The notes under the pieces are model-generated. The model saw only the letters and a program-made list of their open reading frames with translations, had not been told where the DNA came from and did no database searches. A DNA stretch of 64,000 bases from Mesaphorura yosii. Lineage: Eukaryota > Arthropoda > Collembola > Poduromorpha > Tullbergiidae. The DNA is taken from the NCBI GenBank assembly GCA_009869945.1, contig WIXG01000021.1:186001-250000 (forward strand), written 5' to 3'. The position numbers were made by a program, and so were the translations under genes. Below are positions 26,101-36,929 of this stretch, in pieces; the first letter of the stretch is position 1; the number at the start of each line of letters is the position of its first letter.

Positions 26101-29100
26101 GGAAGGCGTGACTCGCTGCGGTAAGCACGAGCGGCAGGACAGGATGGCATACCATTTCCCGAACTTGGAAGCGGTGTCCCGAGGCCCGTTTGGAGTGCGC
26201 CACGCTCATGACGTGGCAAAACTTTGAATCGTCTCCAAATGACAGCGTCCAGAGATTTAATGTCCCGTTGTGGTGCTTCGTGAGCAAGGCCGCTCTGTTG
26301 GAAGCGAGTTTCTCGAGAGGAAATAAGTACAGACTAGGACTAGACATGCTGGTCGCGTCGGCCAGTGGAATGGCGCCCGGAATGCATGACGAAAACGAGA
26401 CTTGGCTCTGTCTGAAAGCGCCCGGCATGTATTCGTCCAGCCACTCCACCGACCACACCAGAAGCGAGCCGTCGACGGGGTGGAGGGAAACCAGCACGTC
26501 GGGTGTTTTGTGCCAGTCTTTCAGGAGACTTTCTAACTTTCTGTCGAGGAGGTCGAGACTCTGAGGGAATTGGGCATCGTTCAGCGAGCCGGAAGATGCT
26601 GCAGAGCTGAGCGAAGGCTGGGAGCTGTTGTCGTCTCCCGCGCCCGGTCCGGTCATGCCTTCAGGCTGAGAGTCTGATTTCTTCATGGCAACTGTGCCTG
26701 CTTTTGGCTCATCTTCCTCCGTGCTCTCCATCGAGTCTTCTCTCCCGTTCTTGCGACACAAATCATGCAGAATAGCTTCTGCCTGCTGCGTGAAGAACAT
26801 TTCCTTGTTATTTATCCAGAATACTCGAAAATTATGGTGTTTGAGTGGTGGGACCTTAAAAAATAAAAATAAAAAGGTTAAAATTCATGTGTAATCTACA
26901 TTAATCTAATCTAATGATTAATCCTCACGAGTGGAATGTCAGTTTCGGCGTTGATGCTGCATGCCAGGTGGAAGTGGACACAAGCACCATGGTTCAGGAG
27001 CATTGAGTGCGAGTGGCTGTAGTCGATCGTTGAGGTGACGCCATTCGCAGCCAACATCGGAATCGAAGTATTTAGAGGAAAGGGAAATGCGGACGTGATG
27101 TAGTGCATGCTGTTCCTGTGTCGAGTCTTCCGGATTTGAAAGCAGGCTCTGAAATAAAATTAGTCAGCACTCGGTTAATTAACGAATTACATGGAAATCA
27201 AGCCGCAACGATTTGCGATACAAAACAAAAAACGTTCCATTGGTAAAATTGGCAGGACTCATTCCGATCTTAGATCAACGACCAACTGTTCAGAATTTCT
27301 GACCAAAAGCTCCATCCGCAAGAAGGTCCTTCTCAGCAAGGCTTTACGAAATCGAAGCGAAGGTGAAGGAAACCAAGTACAACGTTGCTATTTGACAATG
27401 GCAGCGGACGCAGTTTACTTAATCAACGCCTCATGCGCCGATTCGGGGTACGTGACGGAAAAAATTTCGTGGCACGTCGTGAAAATCTATGGCCATATTC
27501 TGTACTACGCTTTGAGTGCATGCGTCGCTGCGTTCTATATTACGCTTCTGATACTGGCGACTAGGCCGTCTCCGTCTCTGTCTTTGTCTTCAGGAGAAAG
27601 TGATTGTGATCAAGAATCCAGATATGACCAAGTTCGCGTCAGAAGACCCGATTATTACGGCATGTGCATGCGCACACCCTCCGACAGGGCGAGATGGTCA
27701 CCAACAGCACTAATTCGGACTCAAGAACCAGGGATTCCTTTTCGTGTTTTAACGGCCATGGCCAGGTAACTTTCCCACCACGCACTTGGACGCGGACTCG
27801 GATAAATCAATCCATCAGTGAATAACTTTTGCATAAATCTTTTCTTAGATTGCGAATAGAAAATCTCCGTGCAAAACAACGTGGACTCGGATTTGAAAAT
27901 TCAACTTCAAGTCAAAGTGGCGACGGCAAATTCCTGACACGTCTACGTCGGCAATTATTCCCGGCCAGCAGCCCCAATCGGGTTCCGTCACCGATTCACC
28001 CTGAGACAGGCTCGAGCTCGGGAAGTGCGGGGAGTTTCTTGGAGATCTGGAACCCAAGTGATTCCAGTTTCGACGGGTTCAAAATTAGTGATACTGACGA
28101 CGACGACGAAATCGAAATTGGACAGGGCGATTCTTCATTCGAAAAGCGTGAGACATGAATTTTTTAAATTAATTTCAATTACTAGCATGAGCGTAGCATT
28201 GTAAAAAGGTGTAAATTGATGAGAAGTTGCTGTGACTGTGACTGCAAACTTTATCTTTTATTTAAATGAGGTGGTAATAAATCGCGCATTGATTTTGTGA
28301 TTATTTTTGCAAGTCAGTGAAGCATCAGAGAAATTCGGAACTTGTTACTCCCATGCAACTAAATCCTGCACTCCGCTCTTTCGGTTTCTTTCCTCTTGAT
28401 TCAAATAGCGCTACACTTTCTCATAACATTTGAATCTTGAATCTTGGTTGGACCCGACTCGCAAATTGCAAAGGTCTTTCCATTTGACAAAGACTGGAAA
28501 CAATTAACGCCGTAATTTCGGCCAATTAATTGAGCTCGTACTAATTATCTGACAATCATAAATTGCAGTGCAGTGCGGATGCTCGGGAGAATGGCTTCAG
28601 CAACAATTAGACCAGTGATCGTAGACGCTACGATCAAGCATACAGCAACGGTAAGTGAAAGTGAATATTTAATAGCAATTGACAGCCGCCGCCCCCAATT
28701 ACTTAATTACTGGATAACGCAGATGATAATTTGTATGTGTTCTAGATTATATTCCTTCATGGACTGGGTGACACTGGGTAAGTTTCCAAGATTCGCAATA
28801 GAAATGACAATGGCAATGGTCTAGCAAGTTAATACATTATCTGCATTAATTATTTAACATCAGGCACGGATGGGCCGAGGAATTAACCGAGATTAAACCT
28901 GCATATGCCAAGTTGATCTGCCCGACGGCGTAAGTTACGGCATGCATTGGCGTGTGACCACGTAACTAATGGCTTAAGGCACAGCCTAAGCAGAATTCTT
29001 TCGATTTCTTCAGTGCTACGATGCCCGTGACGCTCAACATGGGATTTGAAATGCCGTCGTGGTTTGACATACGATCATTGGACAAGAATGACCAAAATGA

Positions 29101-31177
29101 GGATCATGAAGGCGTAAAGAAGGCTTCCGAGAGCGTGCTGGCCATGATCGAGAAAGAGGTGAACGAGTAAACGGCCTAAATACATTAAGGGACAGGACCG
29201 GCGCTCATCGCTCATGCTTTTTATTTGTATACACCCGCAGATTACAAGTGTTCCAGCATCTCGCATACTTCTTGGCGGATTCAGCCAGGGCGCCGCGTTG
29301 TCAATCTACGCCGGCCTGACAGGAAATTATGACCTAGCCGGCCTCATTTCTTTGTCCGGCTACATACCATCACGGAAAACCATCAACTGGGACACGATCA
29401 AGAAGCCTCCACTGCTGCAGTGTCACGGGGATTCCGACTTCGTTGTGAACTACGACTTCGGAGTTCAAACGTCAAAGCTCCTGCAGCCACTACTGCCAAA
29501 TTACACATTCAAGACGTACAAGGGCATGGGGCACTCATCGAGCGCGGAGGAACTTTCGGACGTTCAAGATTTCATAACTAAATGCATTCCTCCCGTCTAA
29601 AATACTACAAAACTAAGGCTTCCGTGTGAGAACAGGTGTACTCTGTTTAGTTAGCGTAGTCGGGTAGTCGGAACGGGATAATAAAAGTAAATGGGATCAT
29701 TTTCTTAAAAGACACGGTCTTGAAACCACGGAATGATTACTAAATAGCTCCGTCGCCTTTGAGTTTGTATTAAAGATGCAAAGATTTGAATTTTTAAAGT
29801 TCGCATGCGTAGTCCATAACAGGTTGAAATGCTGATGCTGATAGGCTTGTGCGGTTTGGAAGTAGTGACATCAAATAATTCGATAAGAGTTGAAGGTCAA
29901 ACTAAGATGAAATTAAAGCACGGCTTACTTGACATGCTGCAGCCGTTTCATGATGCGGTGTTTATGACTGCGATGGAATTTTGCATCGTTGTGCTGGGCA
30001 TCTCGCGTGGCGGTGACGGAAAATCCGTCCTCTGGTAATACTGTCTCCGTCCAGATTCGGCATATTTTGTCCAAGCAGCTCGTGATTAGAGCGTTGAAAA
30101 CTGCACCTCTGATAATTCAGGAAAGAATCAGGCCACACATACTTTGTCGCTCTACCGCTTTCCATAAGCCAAGAGCCAACTCGACGAAGTTCGACCGAAA
30201 ACTTACTTGGGCATGTATTTGCTGGTTTGTCGCCACGAAAATCCTGTGACTGCTCGTGGATGCGCAAGATACAGAAAGTCGTACATGATTTGACCTGGGC
30301 CCCCCGAAAATTCTGAAATATTTGAATAATTTTAAGAGTTTTTTCTGACAAGAAAAAGATGATAAACTGTACGGTACTCACTTGAACATGGATACCAAAT
30401 CTTAACCAGCCGGTCGAATTTTCCGGCGGTAGCGAAAAGAAATGAGTCTGGAGAGAATGACAGGAAGTGCACTTCAGTGGCCGTCGCATGCTTCCAAATG
30501 CATTCCCAATTGATTTTCGAAACTGGATTTGAGTGGACATTCGCATGGCTTTCTTGAGGAATCGGTTCACCGATTGTGAATCTTTTCGAGAGTTTCCACA
30601 TCTGCAGACTCGTGCCTCCCATCAGGAGACGGACCCCTTCTTGGTCCCATGATAATGAGTTGACCCTGCAATCGCATTCTAAAGTGCTCGTCTCACGCCA
30701 TCGGTAATTGAACAACTGAAAGATAACGCAGGACCAAGAATAATTAGGGTTTGTCAAAGTTTTACTAATCGGAAATCTTCTTCCGCTTGACGCTTACAGC
30801 AGTCGGATTCTCCTTCTGCTTGGAGAACGCTGGTTCAAAGATTCTGATTTTATTCTGGTACGCCGCGGCGATTTTCCCACATTCTGTGGAGCAGTGCACG
30901 CATGAAATCTGGACATCTCCGGGAATTATCTGCACACGTTGGAAATCGAAGGATAGGATCACCAAATTGCATCCCGACGCGTACGCCTACAAGTTTACAA
31001 AAGTGTCACATCAGTGAGATCAGCTGATTGTGGATTTTTCCATAACTTCGTGCAAAATTGGCTGCCAGTGCCCCAGGAGATACTTACCAAGAAGGAGATG
31101 CTGTCGATATTCCCCAGGGAAAACGATCTGTCGCCAATATTACACGCTCCCGTCAAAATCTGGTGCGAACCACTCAT
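17187..31177 (-). CDS. Rbcn-3A: rabconnectin-3 alpha (DmX-like WD40 protein)
   Basis: Large WD40 scaffold that helps assemble the vacuolar proton pump and supports endosomal acidification and Notch signalling. 23 minus-strand exons: 31177-31088, 30986-30798, 30715-30382, 30312-30207, 30108-29929, 27148-26929, 26854-25781, 25700-25554, 25471-24195, 24124-22885, 22823-22382, 22309-21865, 21795-20631, 20552-20388, 20322-19787, 19719-19446, 19360-19233, 19152-19047, 18609-18549, 18481-18288, 18190-18026, 17950-17836, 17455-17187; about 2,973 residues (human DMXL1/2 about 3,030). Landmarks: HQILTGACNIGDRSFSLG at the start, FDFQRVQIIPGD, YLAHPRAVTGFSWR, CSINAETDIPLV, WINNKEMFFTQQAEAIL, the central Rav1p_C-type region, and C-terminal WD repeats TGNQDGSVRLWEF, SSLIATAGMS, GSADGDVHVW, LFSCGADGSLK. 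Intron 29928-27149 hosts two plus-strand genes. An acidic insert lies near 20220-20110. Confidence 0.96.
27191..28158 (+). CDS. unrecognised one-pass membrane protein, nested gene
   Basis: A two-exon gene (27191-27765 and 27849-28158) inside the rabconnectin intron on the opposite strand; the donor GTAACT and acceptor TTCTTAG join in frame to give 294 residues. I do not recognise it. It has one clear hydrophobic segment (ILYYALSACVAAFYITLLILA, about residues 103-123), a basic N-terminal part, a Ser-rich stretch just after the helix, and a Ser-rich C-terminal half ending in an acidic DTDDDDEIEIG block. An internal ATG at 27398 (residue 70, MAADAVYLINASC) may be the true start: the 27191 ATG lies only 42 bases from the opposite-strand exon, so its leader would overlap that exon. 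The exon-exon frame agreement and unbroken length argue for a real gene; function unknown. Confidence 0.6.
28159..28578. other. spacer between the two nested genes
   Basis: AT-rich 420 bp between the unknown membrane-protein gene and the thioesterase, both on the plus strand. It presumably holds the first gene's 3' end and the thioesterase promoter. AATAAA-like text occurs near 28277 (gtaataaatc). Nothing else seen. Confidence 0.4.
28579..29600 (+). CDS. APT1/LYPLA: acyl-protein thioesterase (lysophospholipase-like), nested gene
   Basis: Cytosolic alpha/beta hydrolase that removes palmitate from S-acylated proteins and can hydrolyse lysophospholipids. Five exons: 28579-28650, 28746-28777, 28864-28929, 29014-29158, 29241-29600; about 224 residues (human LYPLA1 is 230). 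Sequence marks: IIFLHGLGDTGHGWAEEL (oxyanion region), MPVTLNMGFEMPSWFDI, nucleophile Ser in RILLGGFSQGAALS, LSGYIP, catalytic Asp in CHGDSDFVV and catalytic His in GMGHSS. All three triad residues are present. A second in-frame ATG (28591) could be the start and would give the more usual N-terminus. It lies wholly within the large rabconnectin intron, antisense to it, and follows the unknown membrane-protein gene by about 420 bp. Confidence 0.94.
29680..29685 (+). promoter_or_regulatory. putative poly(A) signal of the thioesterase gene
   Basis: AATAAA lies 80 bases after the thioesterase stop and still inside the rabconnectin intron, so the nested transcript can end before the next host exon at 29929. 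Confidence 0.6.
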
Positions 31178-32272
31178 GGCTGAGCCGTTAATGAAATATG
31201 TTGTCGCGTGTCTTTCAGCTAAGCCGACTCCTTAGTCCTTAAACGCAGGGCAGCCTTTGCCCACGAACATTTGATTCGCTCACACTAAAATTAGCTCAGT
31301 TTCTTTTAAACAATGTACATTCGCCTATCGCCGTTCTTCGACGTTACGTTACTTCACAAGGCTCCGACCCATAATTTTAATTATCACACGTACACTCGCT
31401 AACTAACGATTAGCAGTTAGCTCGGCGCAGCACCAAGCAGACAGCAGAGATCCTGAGATTTTTGAATAACAATCATGTTGTTTATCATAAAATGAATAGG
31501 TAACAGTATTCTATTGTAAATGTAAAGATATGACGTACAATTCGAATTTTCCCGTGTCACATTAACCCAGAAGACAACATGAACATAGACTTTCGTACTA
31601 CCTCGCAGGATACTGCTGAATGCTGAATGCAGTGGCTCGGGTGCAGCTGAAAGGTGCTTACACGGTATCCTCCCTTTTATTGACTGCAAATGTACACACG
31701 TGAGTCTGAGAGCCCGAGCCGAGTATTGGCACTGGCAATGGAAATGCCACTGCAAGGGAATTCAATTCAAATCCACGATTCTCTAACTCAACATGTGAAA
31801 TGGTAACGAAAAGCAATGCTGGCAATGCAGTAGTCGTGAGACGAGTCGTGGTCGTGCAAAAATCAGCACATTTGACTCGCGATTCGCTAACTTCACTCCA
31901 CGCACTGTCCACAGCCAAAGGCACTCGAATGTCCTCCGTAAGAATACGGACAGAGTCATAAACTCTTTGTTTTGGTTCAGGTTCGGAGATCAAGAAAGAA
32001 AGCCGACTGGATTCGTCGTGTCGCACGGCGATGTGATGTTGGGAGATTTGTATGCATTTCGTATTTGGCTGCCTGCACGGATTTCGATTTCCTGTGCAGC
32101 TGCTGACTCCATTTCTGGCTTGGGTTTCGAAATTTTGAGGCCTGGAGACTTTTTACTTTCGATTTTTTACGAAATTATTTACAACTGATTTGGGGTCAAT
32201 TTGTGGTGTGTGAAGCGTAAGCAGAGAATTTTAGCTTGAGTGCAGTTGGTGCAGAACGTATCAGTGATCAAG
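31178..32272. other. divergent promoter region, Rbcn-3A and SGF29
   Basis: 1.1 kb between the ATG of rabconnectin (minus) and that of SGF29 (plus). No coding similarity seen. It should contain both promoters and 5' UTRs. Confidence 0.5.
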
Positions 32273-33539
32273 ATGAGTACAGCAGCAGCCGGTGCCAATG
32301 CCGGTAATGGCAGTGCAAGTGGTGGCGATACAATGCAGCAAATTCAGGTAAAAGAATAGCTGGAAAGCCAATAGTCACCAATGAACCCTTCGTTGTCATA
32401 TTTTCGTGGCCATATTCGTAATCGCTGGATTTCCTGTCTGCTAAAATAGGACAATCTGAAGAGTGTCCATCAGCAAATCGTTGGAATTGGGACCGAGCAC
32501 CAGAAGTCTGTCTCGACTCTTTCGGCCATTAACAAAATCCATGAGAAGGCCAGGGAGAGCGATAAGATTACTTCAAACAACAAGGTTATTAATATACTAA
32601 TTACAGAAAAAAAATATAAAACTCAATCTTAAAAAAGGTTTTGTACTTTGGTTTCAGCAAAAGCTGAAGAATTTGTACTCATCTGCGTTGGAGGAGGCTC
32701 AGCAGCAGGAGGCGATAGTCCGTGCAGCGCTGGAAAAGTTGTATGAGATTCGTGTACTGAAGACAGAGCGCAAAATCCAGGCCAGGCAGGTTGGGGGTGC
32801 CAAAGAGACAATTCGCCGGGGCACTTTAATGAAAATGCTGCAGACGTCAGCCTCATTGCTTCCAATTTGGATGGGAAAATTTAACGAGAGGCCGCCGCCG
32901 TTGTGCGGAGCCATTCCAGCCGACATTAACTACGTTGCAAAGGTGCATTTCGTGAATTTGAACGAACTTTCCAAGTGGCAGTGCGCCGTGGTCGATATTC
33001 TTATTCATGTGTAATATGTTGTATGTACAGATTGGAGACATGGTTGCTGCTTTGGTCAAGAACGCTGACTCCGGCGAAGAAAACTGGATCTTGGCCGAAG
33101 TCGTCCGCTTCAATTCGTCGGTGAGCAAGTACGAGCTGGAGGACGTGGACGAGGAGCAGAAGGAATTGCTTACACTTGGCAAAAGGCACGTTGTTCCTCT
33201 GCCGTTGATGCGTGCTGATCCGATGACGTATCCAGAGGCACTTTTTCCAAAGAATACTCTTGGTAAGGCTACTTGAGGCGTGGAAAGCCTGAGTGGCTGT
33301 AGGAATTAAGTTTAGACAATGACGCCTTTCCTCCTCGTTTTGTTTCCCCAGTCTTGGCACTTTACCCACAAACGACTTGCTTCTACAAAGCCATCATTGT
33401 TGGCCAGCCGAAATCTCACAGCGACGAGTACGAGGTCCAATTCGAAGACTCGAGCTACTCTGAGGGCTTTTCGCCATCTCTCAAGGTGGCTCAACGCTAC
33501 GTAATTCCAGTTAAGGCAATAAACAAGACTAGCAAATAA
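32273..33539 (+). CDS. SGF29: SAGA-associated factor 29 (tandem Tudor reader)
   Basis: Nuclear subunit of the SAGA and ATAC histone acetyltransferase complexes; its tandem Tudor domain binds di- and trimethylated H3K4. Five exons: 32273-32347, 32450-32584, 32658-32942, 33031-33262, 33352-33539; 304 residues (human 293). After a Gly/Ala-rich leader comes a coiled-coil part, then the link RRGTLMKMLQTSASLLPIW and PPPLCGAIPA. The Tudor pair follows: IGDMVAALVK, ENWILAEVVRFN, KYELEDVDEE, then LALYPQTTCFYKAIIVG, YEVQFEDSSYSEGFSP and VAQRYVIPVK. The aromatic residues that form the methyl-lysine cage (the Tyr-containing LYPQTTCFYKA and the Phe in QFEDSSY) are present. An AATAAA is found 456 bases after the stop. 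Confidence 0.95.
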
Positions 33540-34186
33540 GTGGAAGACTGAAAAACGAGCTAAGCAGCAATGAATTGCATGATTCAATGCTGTTACTACT
33601 GCTAAATAGCTAAATGCTTCTCGATTCTGTTTCTGTTACGCTGCTTTATAGTATTACGATTACTTAATTTGTACTGTGACTGTTTTAGTGCTAACTCTGA
33701 AGTCTAGACGAACACGTCTAAAACCTAACCTTAAACTGTACTCTATCGAATTTAGCCATTAATGAGTCCTCATTCTCATGAATCTAATTTACTGAATACG
33801 GATACTCAACTGATAAGCCTAAGTTTTAGTTGTATTTTGCTATTTTACTGAAATACTTCCATTAAGATTTAACTGCCGTCCCAAGACTGTTTCGTTTATC
33901 TTTTAGACTGCTTGCATTTTATCAGTTTTATCACCTAATCAATGAAATGACTGTTCCGATTCTAGTACTTGTACTTGGTATTCATTTTTATTTCAATAAA
34001 TTTCCAGTTTGCTATACAACAATGAACAACGACAGCAAGTTGATTGCAGAGCTGTGTTCTCGGGCCTGACTACTGACCACTGGCAGCTCCGTCAAAAACA
34101 AGGCTCAGGAAATTAAAACTAGATTTCGATCTATTCTTATACTACGTGTACGTCCTGGCTGGCGTAGGCAGTGACCGAGTGGCCTA
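33540..34186. other. convergent 3' UTR interval (SGF29 and NDUFB6)
   Basis: Non-coding space between two convergent stops. Plus-strand AATAAA is at 33995-34000 and a minus-strand AATAAA (complement) at 33987-33992, so the two putative poly(A) signals lie within 14 bp of each other. Confidence 0.55.
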
Positions 34187-35026
34187 TCAAAACTTAAATC
34201 CTGGTGTGGTCGATGGCATACACTTGTCCACGGTAGACTTGACAGCATTTCCCCAAACCGAATCAGGGAAACCCCGATTTGCGTACTCTGCACCTTCCGT
34301 CTTCGTTGAAACAACCGGATAACCTTAGAGTGCGAGAGAACAGGAACATGAATTACGAATGACGAATTGCACATTGAAAAACGTGGATGCTCGTGTTAAT
34401 TTCAACAATTAATTTACCTTCGTCACCGGGCAGCACCCTCACACGACTCTGAACGACTCGCCAGCCACCAACTCGTTCCCAATTCTAAACAAATATCAAC
34501 ATTAGTCACCAGGTTTTCTTGGCACGTATGGGTGTATATACGGATAATCTTACGCACATTCGTATTATATTTGAAGTAATAGTAAGTGGCGTAAACAAAT
34601 CCAAGAGCCATTAAAAACTTTCCCGTGTACCATCTTCCAACGACTGCTGGGTAGGTACCCTGTAGATTACATAATTTTGTGTTAAAGGATGTGTCACGAT
34701 GAAGCAGCAGCAATAATTTATGATCATGAGGCTTGGCTTACGATAGCTGGCTCCAATAATTTGAAGAAAACGATGTCCAACGGCTTTCTGAACGCTCTGC
34801 GAATTGGGTTCATTAAATCTGGATCGTAGTAGGAGTATTGTATCGGTTCACGCGGCGTGAGCTCTTGATCCTTCAGCCACTTTTTGCGCCATGCTCTTTC
34901 CTCCGGGGTCATTCCATGCAGTCTCTCCTTATCGTAAACATACCGACCAGAGATGTTCATAGCTTTGACGCCTGAGGTGTAGGAGTGGTCCGCCGCTGTT
35001 CCGGGCAGCTTGTTCCCGTCTGACAT
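34187..35026 (-). CDS. NDUFB6: NADH:ubiquinone oxidoreductase subunit B6 (complex I B17)
   Basis: Accessory membrane-arm subunit of mitochondrial complex I. Four minus-strand exons: 35026-34742, 34659-34558, 34484-34418, 34323-34187; 196 residues. Sequence marks: the conserved GMTPEERAWRKKWLKDQELT and PREP motif near residues 40-60, a single membrane helix (FLMALGFVYATYYYF) in the middle, then GGWRVVQ and RVRVLPGDEGYP, matching the family's GW...PGD end. The second exon's donor is GTGCGT rather than the neighbouring GTAAGA: only the former keeps the frame into NWERVGGWRVV. It is longer than the 128-residue human protein and closer to insect forms. It is head to head with NDUFA5, 462 bp apart. 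Confidence 0.87.
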
Positions 35027-35488
35027 TTTGATTCCTTATGTTATGCCAATCGCTAAGTCAAGTCACCTGAAGCCACAGAATTGTCCCAATTAGACTTCTT
35101 TTACGAAAAAGATTATGAACACCGCTCTATTTTTGCTTACCTCCAGAAAATTACTCGCAGGCACACCACGCAGATGTTGGCTGTTGGCTTTCTCTCCTGG
35201 ACTGAGCACTTGAATGATTTCTCTTTAACATCAGTAATTAATTAATTCTTGCGAAATCCGAAGTCGAAGCTCCGTAATAAGATACTTCCTTTATGGAGCT
35301 GGAGCTGAACCCGTACGAGATTCAAACCTTCGCCCCGTAGAGATTTTCACAAGAGATAGAAAATACGCACAGTGCTTATACAGGTATTCTCGTCGTCATC
35401 TTGGCTCAAAACAACGAAGATTTAACATCTAATTATTACAGGACCAGAAAAATACTATTGTGGACTTCGCCAAGTGATTTTCGAAACA
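35027..35488. promoter_or_regulatory. bidirectional promoter of two complex I genes
   Basis: The only DNA between the start codons of NDUFB6 (minus) and NDUFA5 (plus), 462 bp. It must hold both 5' UTRs and core promoters. No TATA box recognised. Shared use by two subunits of the same complex suggests co-regulation (inference). Confidence 0.6.
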
Positions 35489-36268
35489 ATGGCGAATGTG
35501 ATTGGTGGCGCTTTGAAAAGGGTGAGCCATTGTCATTATTCTTAATTTCTAAAGCACTTTAATAAATTGGTCAGTTGGTGGACTGGAGGACAGTTATTTA
35601 ATCCGCACTGCACTTATCTGTGCCTTGAGCGTGGAACTGCTCTGATTGGTGTTGATTTATTGGTTTGGTTTATTTTCAGACCACTGGACTAACTGGTTTG
35701 GCCGTGGCGAAAAATCCTCATCATTCACTTACCGTCCTGTACTCGAAAATCCTGCGAGCACTGAACAAATTGCCCAGCGAATCAGCATACAGGAGATACA
35801 CAGAGGATATAGTGAATGAAAGGTTCCAGCTAGTCAAAACGGTAAGTTTGGAAGGAGTTCACTGCTTCTGGAAGGTGCTTGGATAAGTTTTCTCGGGCAG
35901 ATGCCCTAAAGTCAAGTTGCATGAGTAAATTCGTGACAAGAAGCAAACTTTGATATTTCTTTCGTGCTGCTTTATTAATTACCCAATTAACGCAGGGGCA
36001 GACTCGAACACGTCCTTACATCTCCAGCTTACTGGTCTTTTTTATTGGTGCTTCTTCTTGCATGACCTTTTGGCTAACGCATTTTGTTGTCTATTTCCAG
36101 ACTCCTGACGTAGCTCAACTGGAGAGCAAAATAAACGCTGGGCAGATCGAAGAGGTCATCATACAAGCAGAGAATGAGCTGTTACTGGCTCGAAAAATGC
36201 AGGAGTGGAAGCCGTGGGAACCTTTGATAAGAGAACCTCCGCCAAATCAGTGGAAATGGCCCATGTAA
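35489..36268 (+). CDS. NDUFA5: NADH:ubiquinone oxidoreductase subunit A5 (complex I B13)
   Basis: Accessory subunit of the hydrophilic arm of mitochondrial complex I, on the matrix side. Three exons: 35489-35521, 35680-35841, 36101-36268; 120 residues (human 116). It contains [39 protein letters not shown] and the C-terminal [20 protein letters not shown], which closely match the family. The start [11 protein letters not shown] is the only ATG in frame in the first exon. The exon joins are phase 0. An AATAAA at 36346-36351 probably ends the transcript. Confidence 0.95.
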
Positions 36269-36929
36269 ATCAAACTCTTCTTGCTTGGACGTTAGCTCCT
36301 TAGTCAATTATTGCAACAGTAATCCGAAATTCGCCAACTTTGTTCAATAAATCGAAGACGATGTAGTAAACCAAGTTTACAGACGTATTTATTAAGCAGG
36401 TTCTAAATTACGGCATGGCATGACAAATCAAAAAGTGCTTACACAATCACTAAAGTGAGATCATAATTACTTGTCTTGAGTAAAGGTGGTAACTGACTAG
36501 ACTGCCTAAATAGTAGTAATACTGAGGCTTTCATTTTCACTGATTATTTGCTAAAATACCGTGCTGAGTGAGTGCTAGAATAATATAATACCTGATTAGT
36601 GTAATAAAATATACCACGTGCATCACATCAGTGCTAGTGATACTATTAACAATGCAATAGCTTATCAAAGATTATTGGCATTGGCTGCTAAATCTAAAAT
36701 CTTAACAGTGCAGTACAAGAAAGTAGTCAAGTAGTGCAGTACGGTGCACGAATGACAGGAAAATTAATGCTAGTACATCATGGACACCCGTAACAGTAAC
36801 TAATAAATGGAGATCCATATCACATCTCGCTGATCACATCACACATTGACGTTGTCCTGCTTGCCAATCGGCTAGGGTCGAGCTTGGCTTGGCTTTGGCT
36901 CAGCGCATCGTCGTGTCTCGTTCTCTCAT
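36269..36929. other. convergent 3' UTR interval (NDUFA5 and prohormone-like gene)
   Basis: 660 bp between convergent stops. Plus AATAAA is at 36346-36351; a minus-strand AATAAA complement is at 36388-36393, 37 bp further right. No coding similarity seen. Confidence 0.5.

Noticed and set aside
35305..35345. tRNA-like T-arm on the minus strand (GGTTTGAATCTCG)
   Set aside because: No paired T stem, acceptor stem or anticodon arm can be formed around it.
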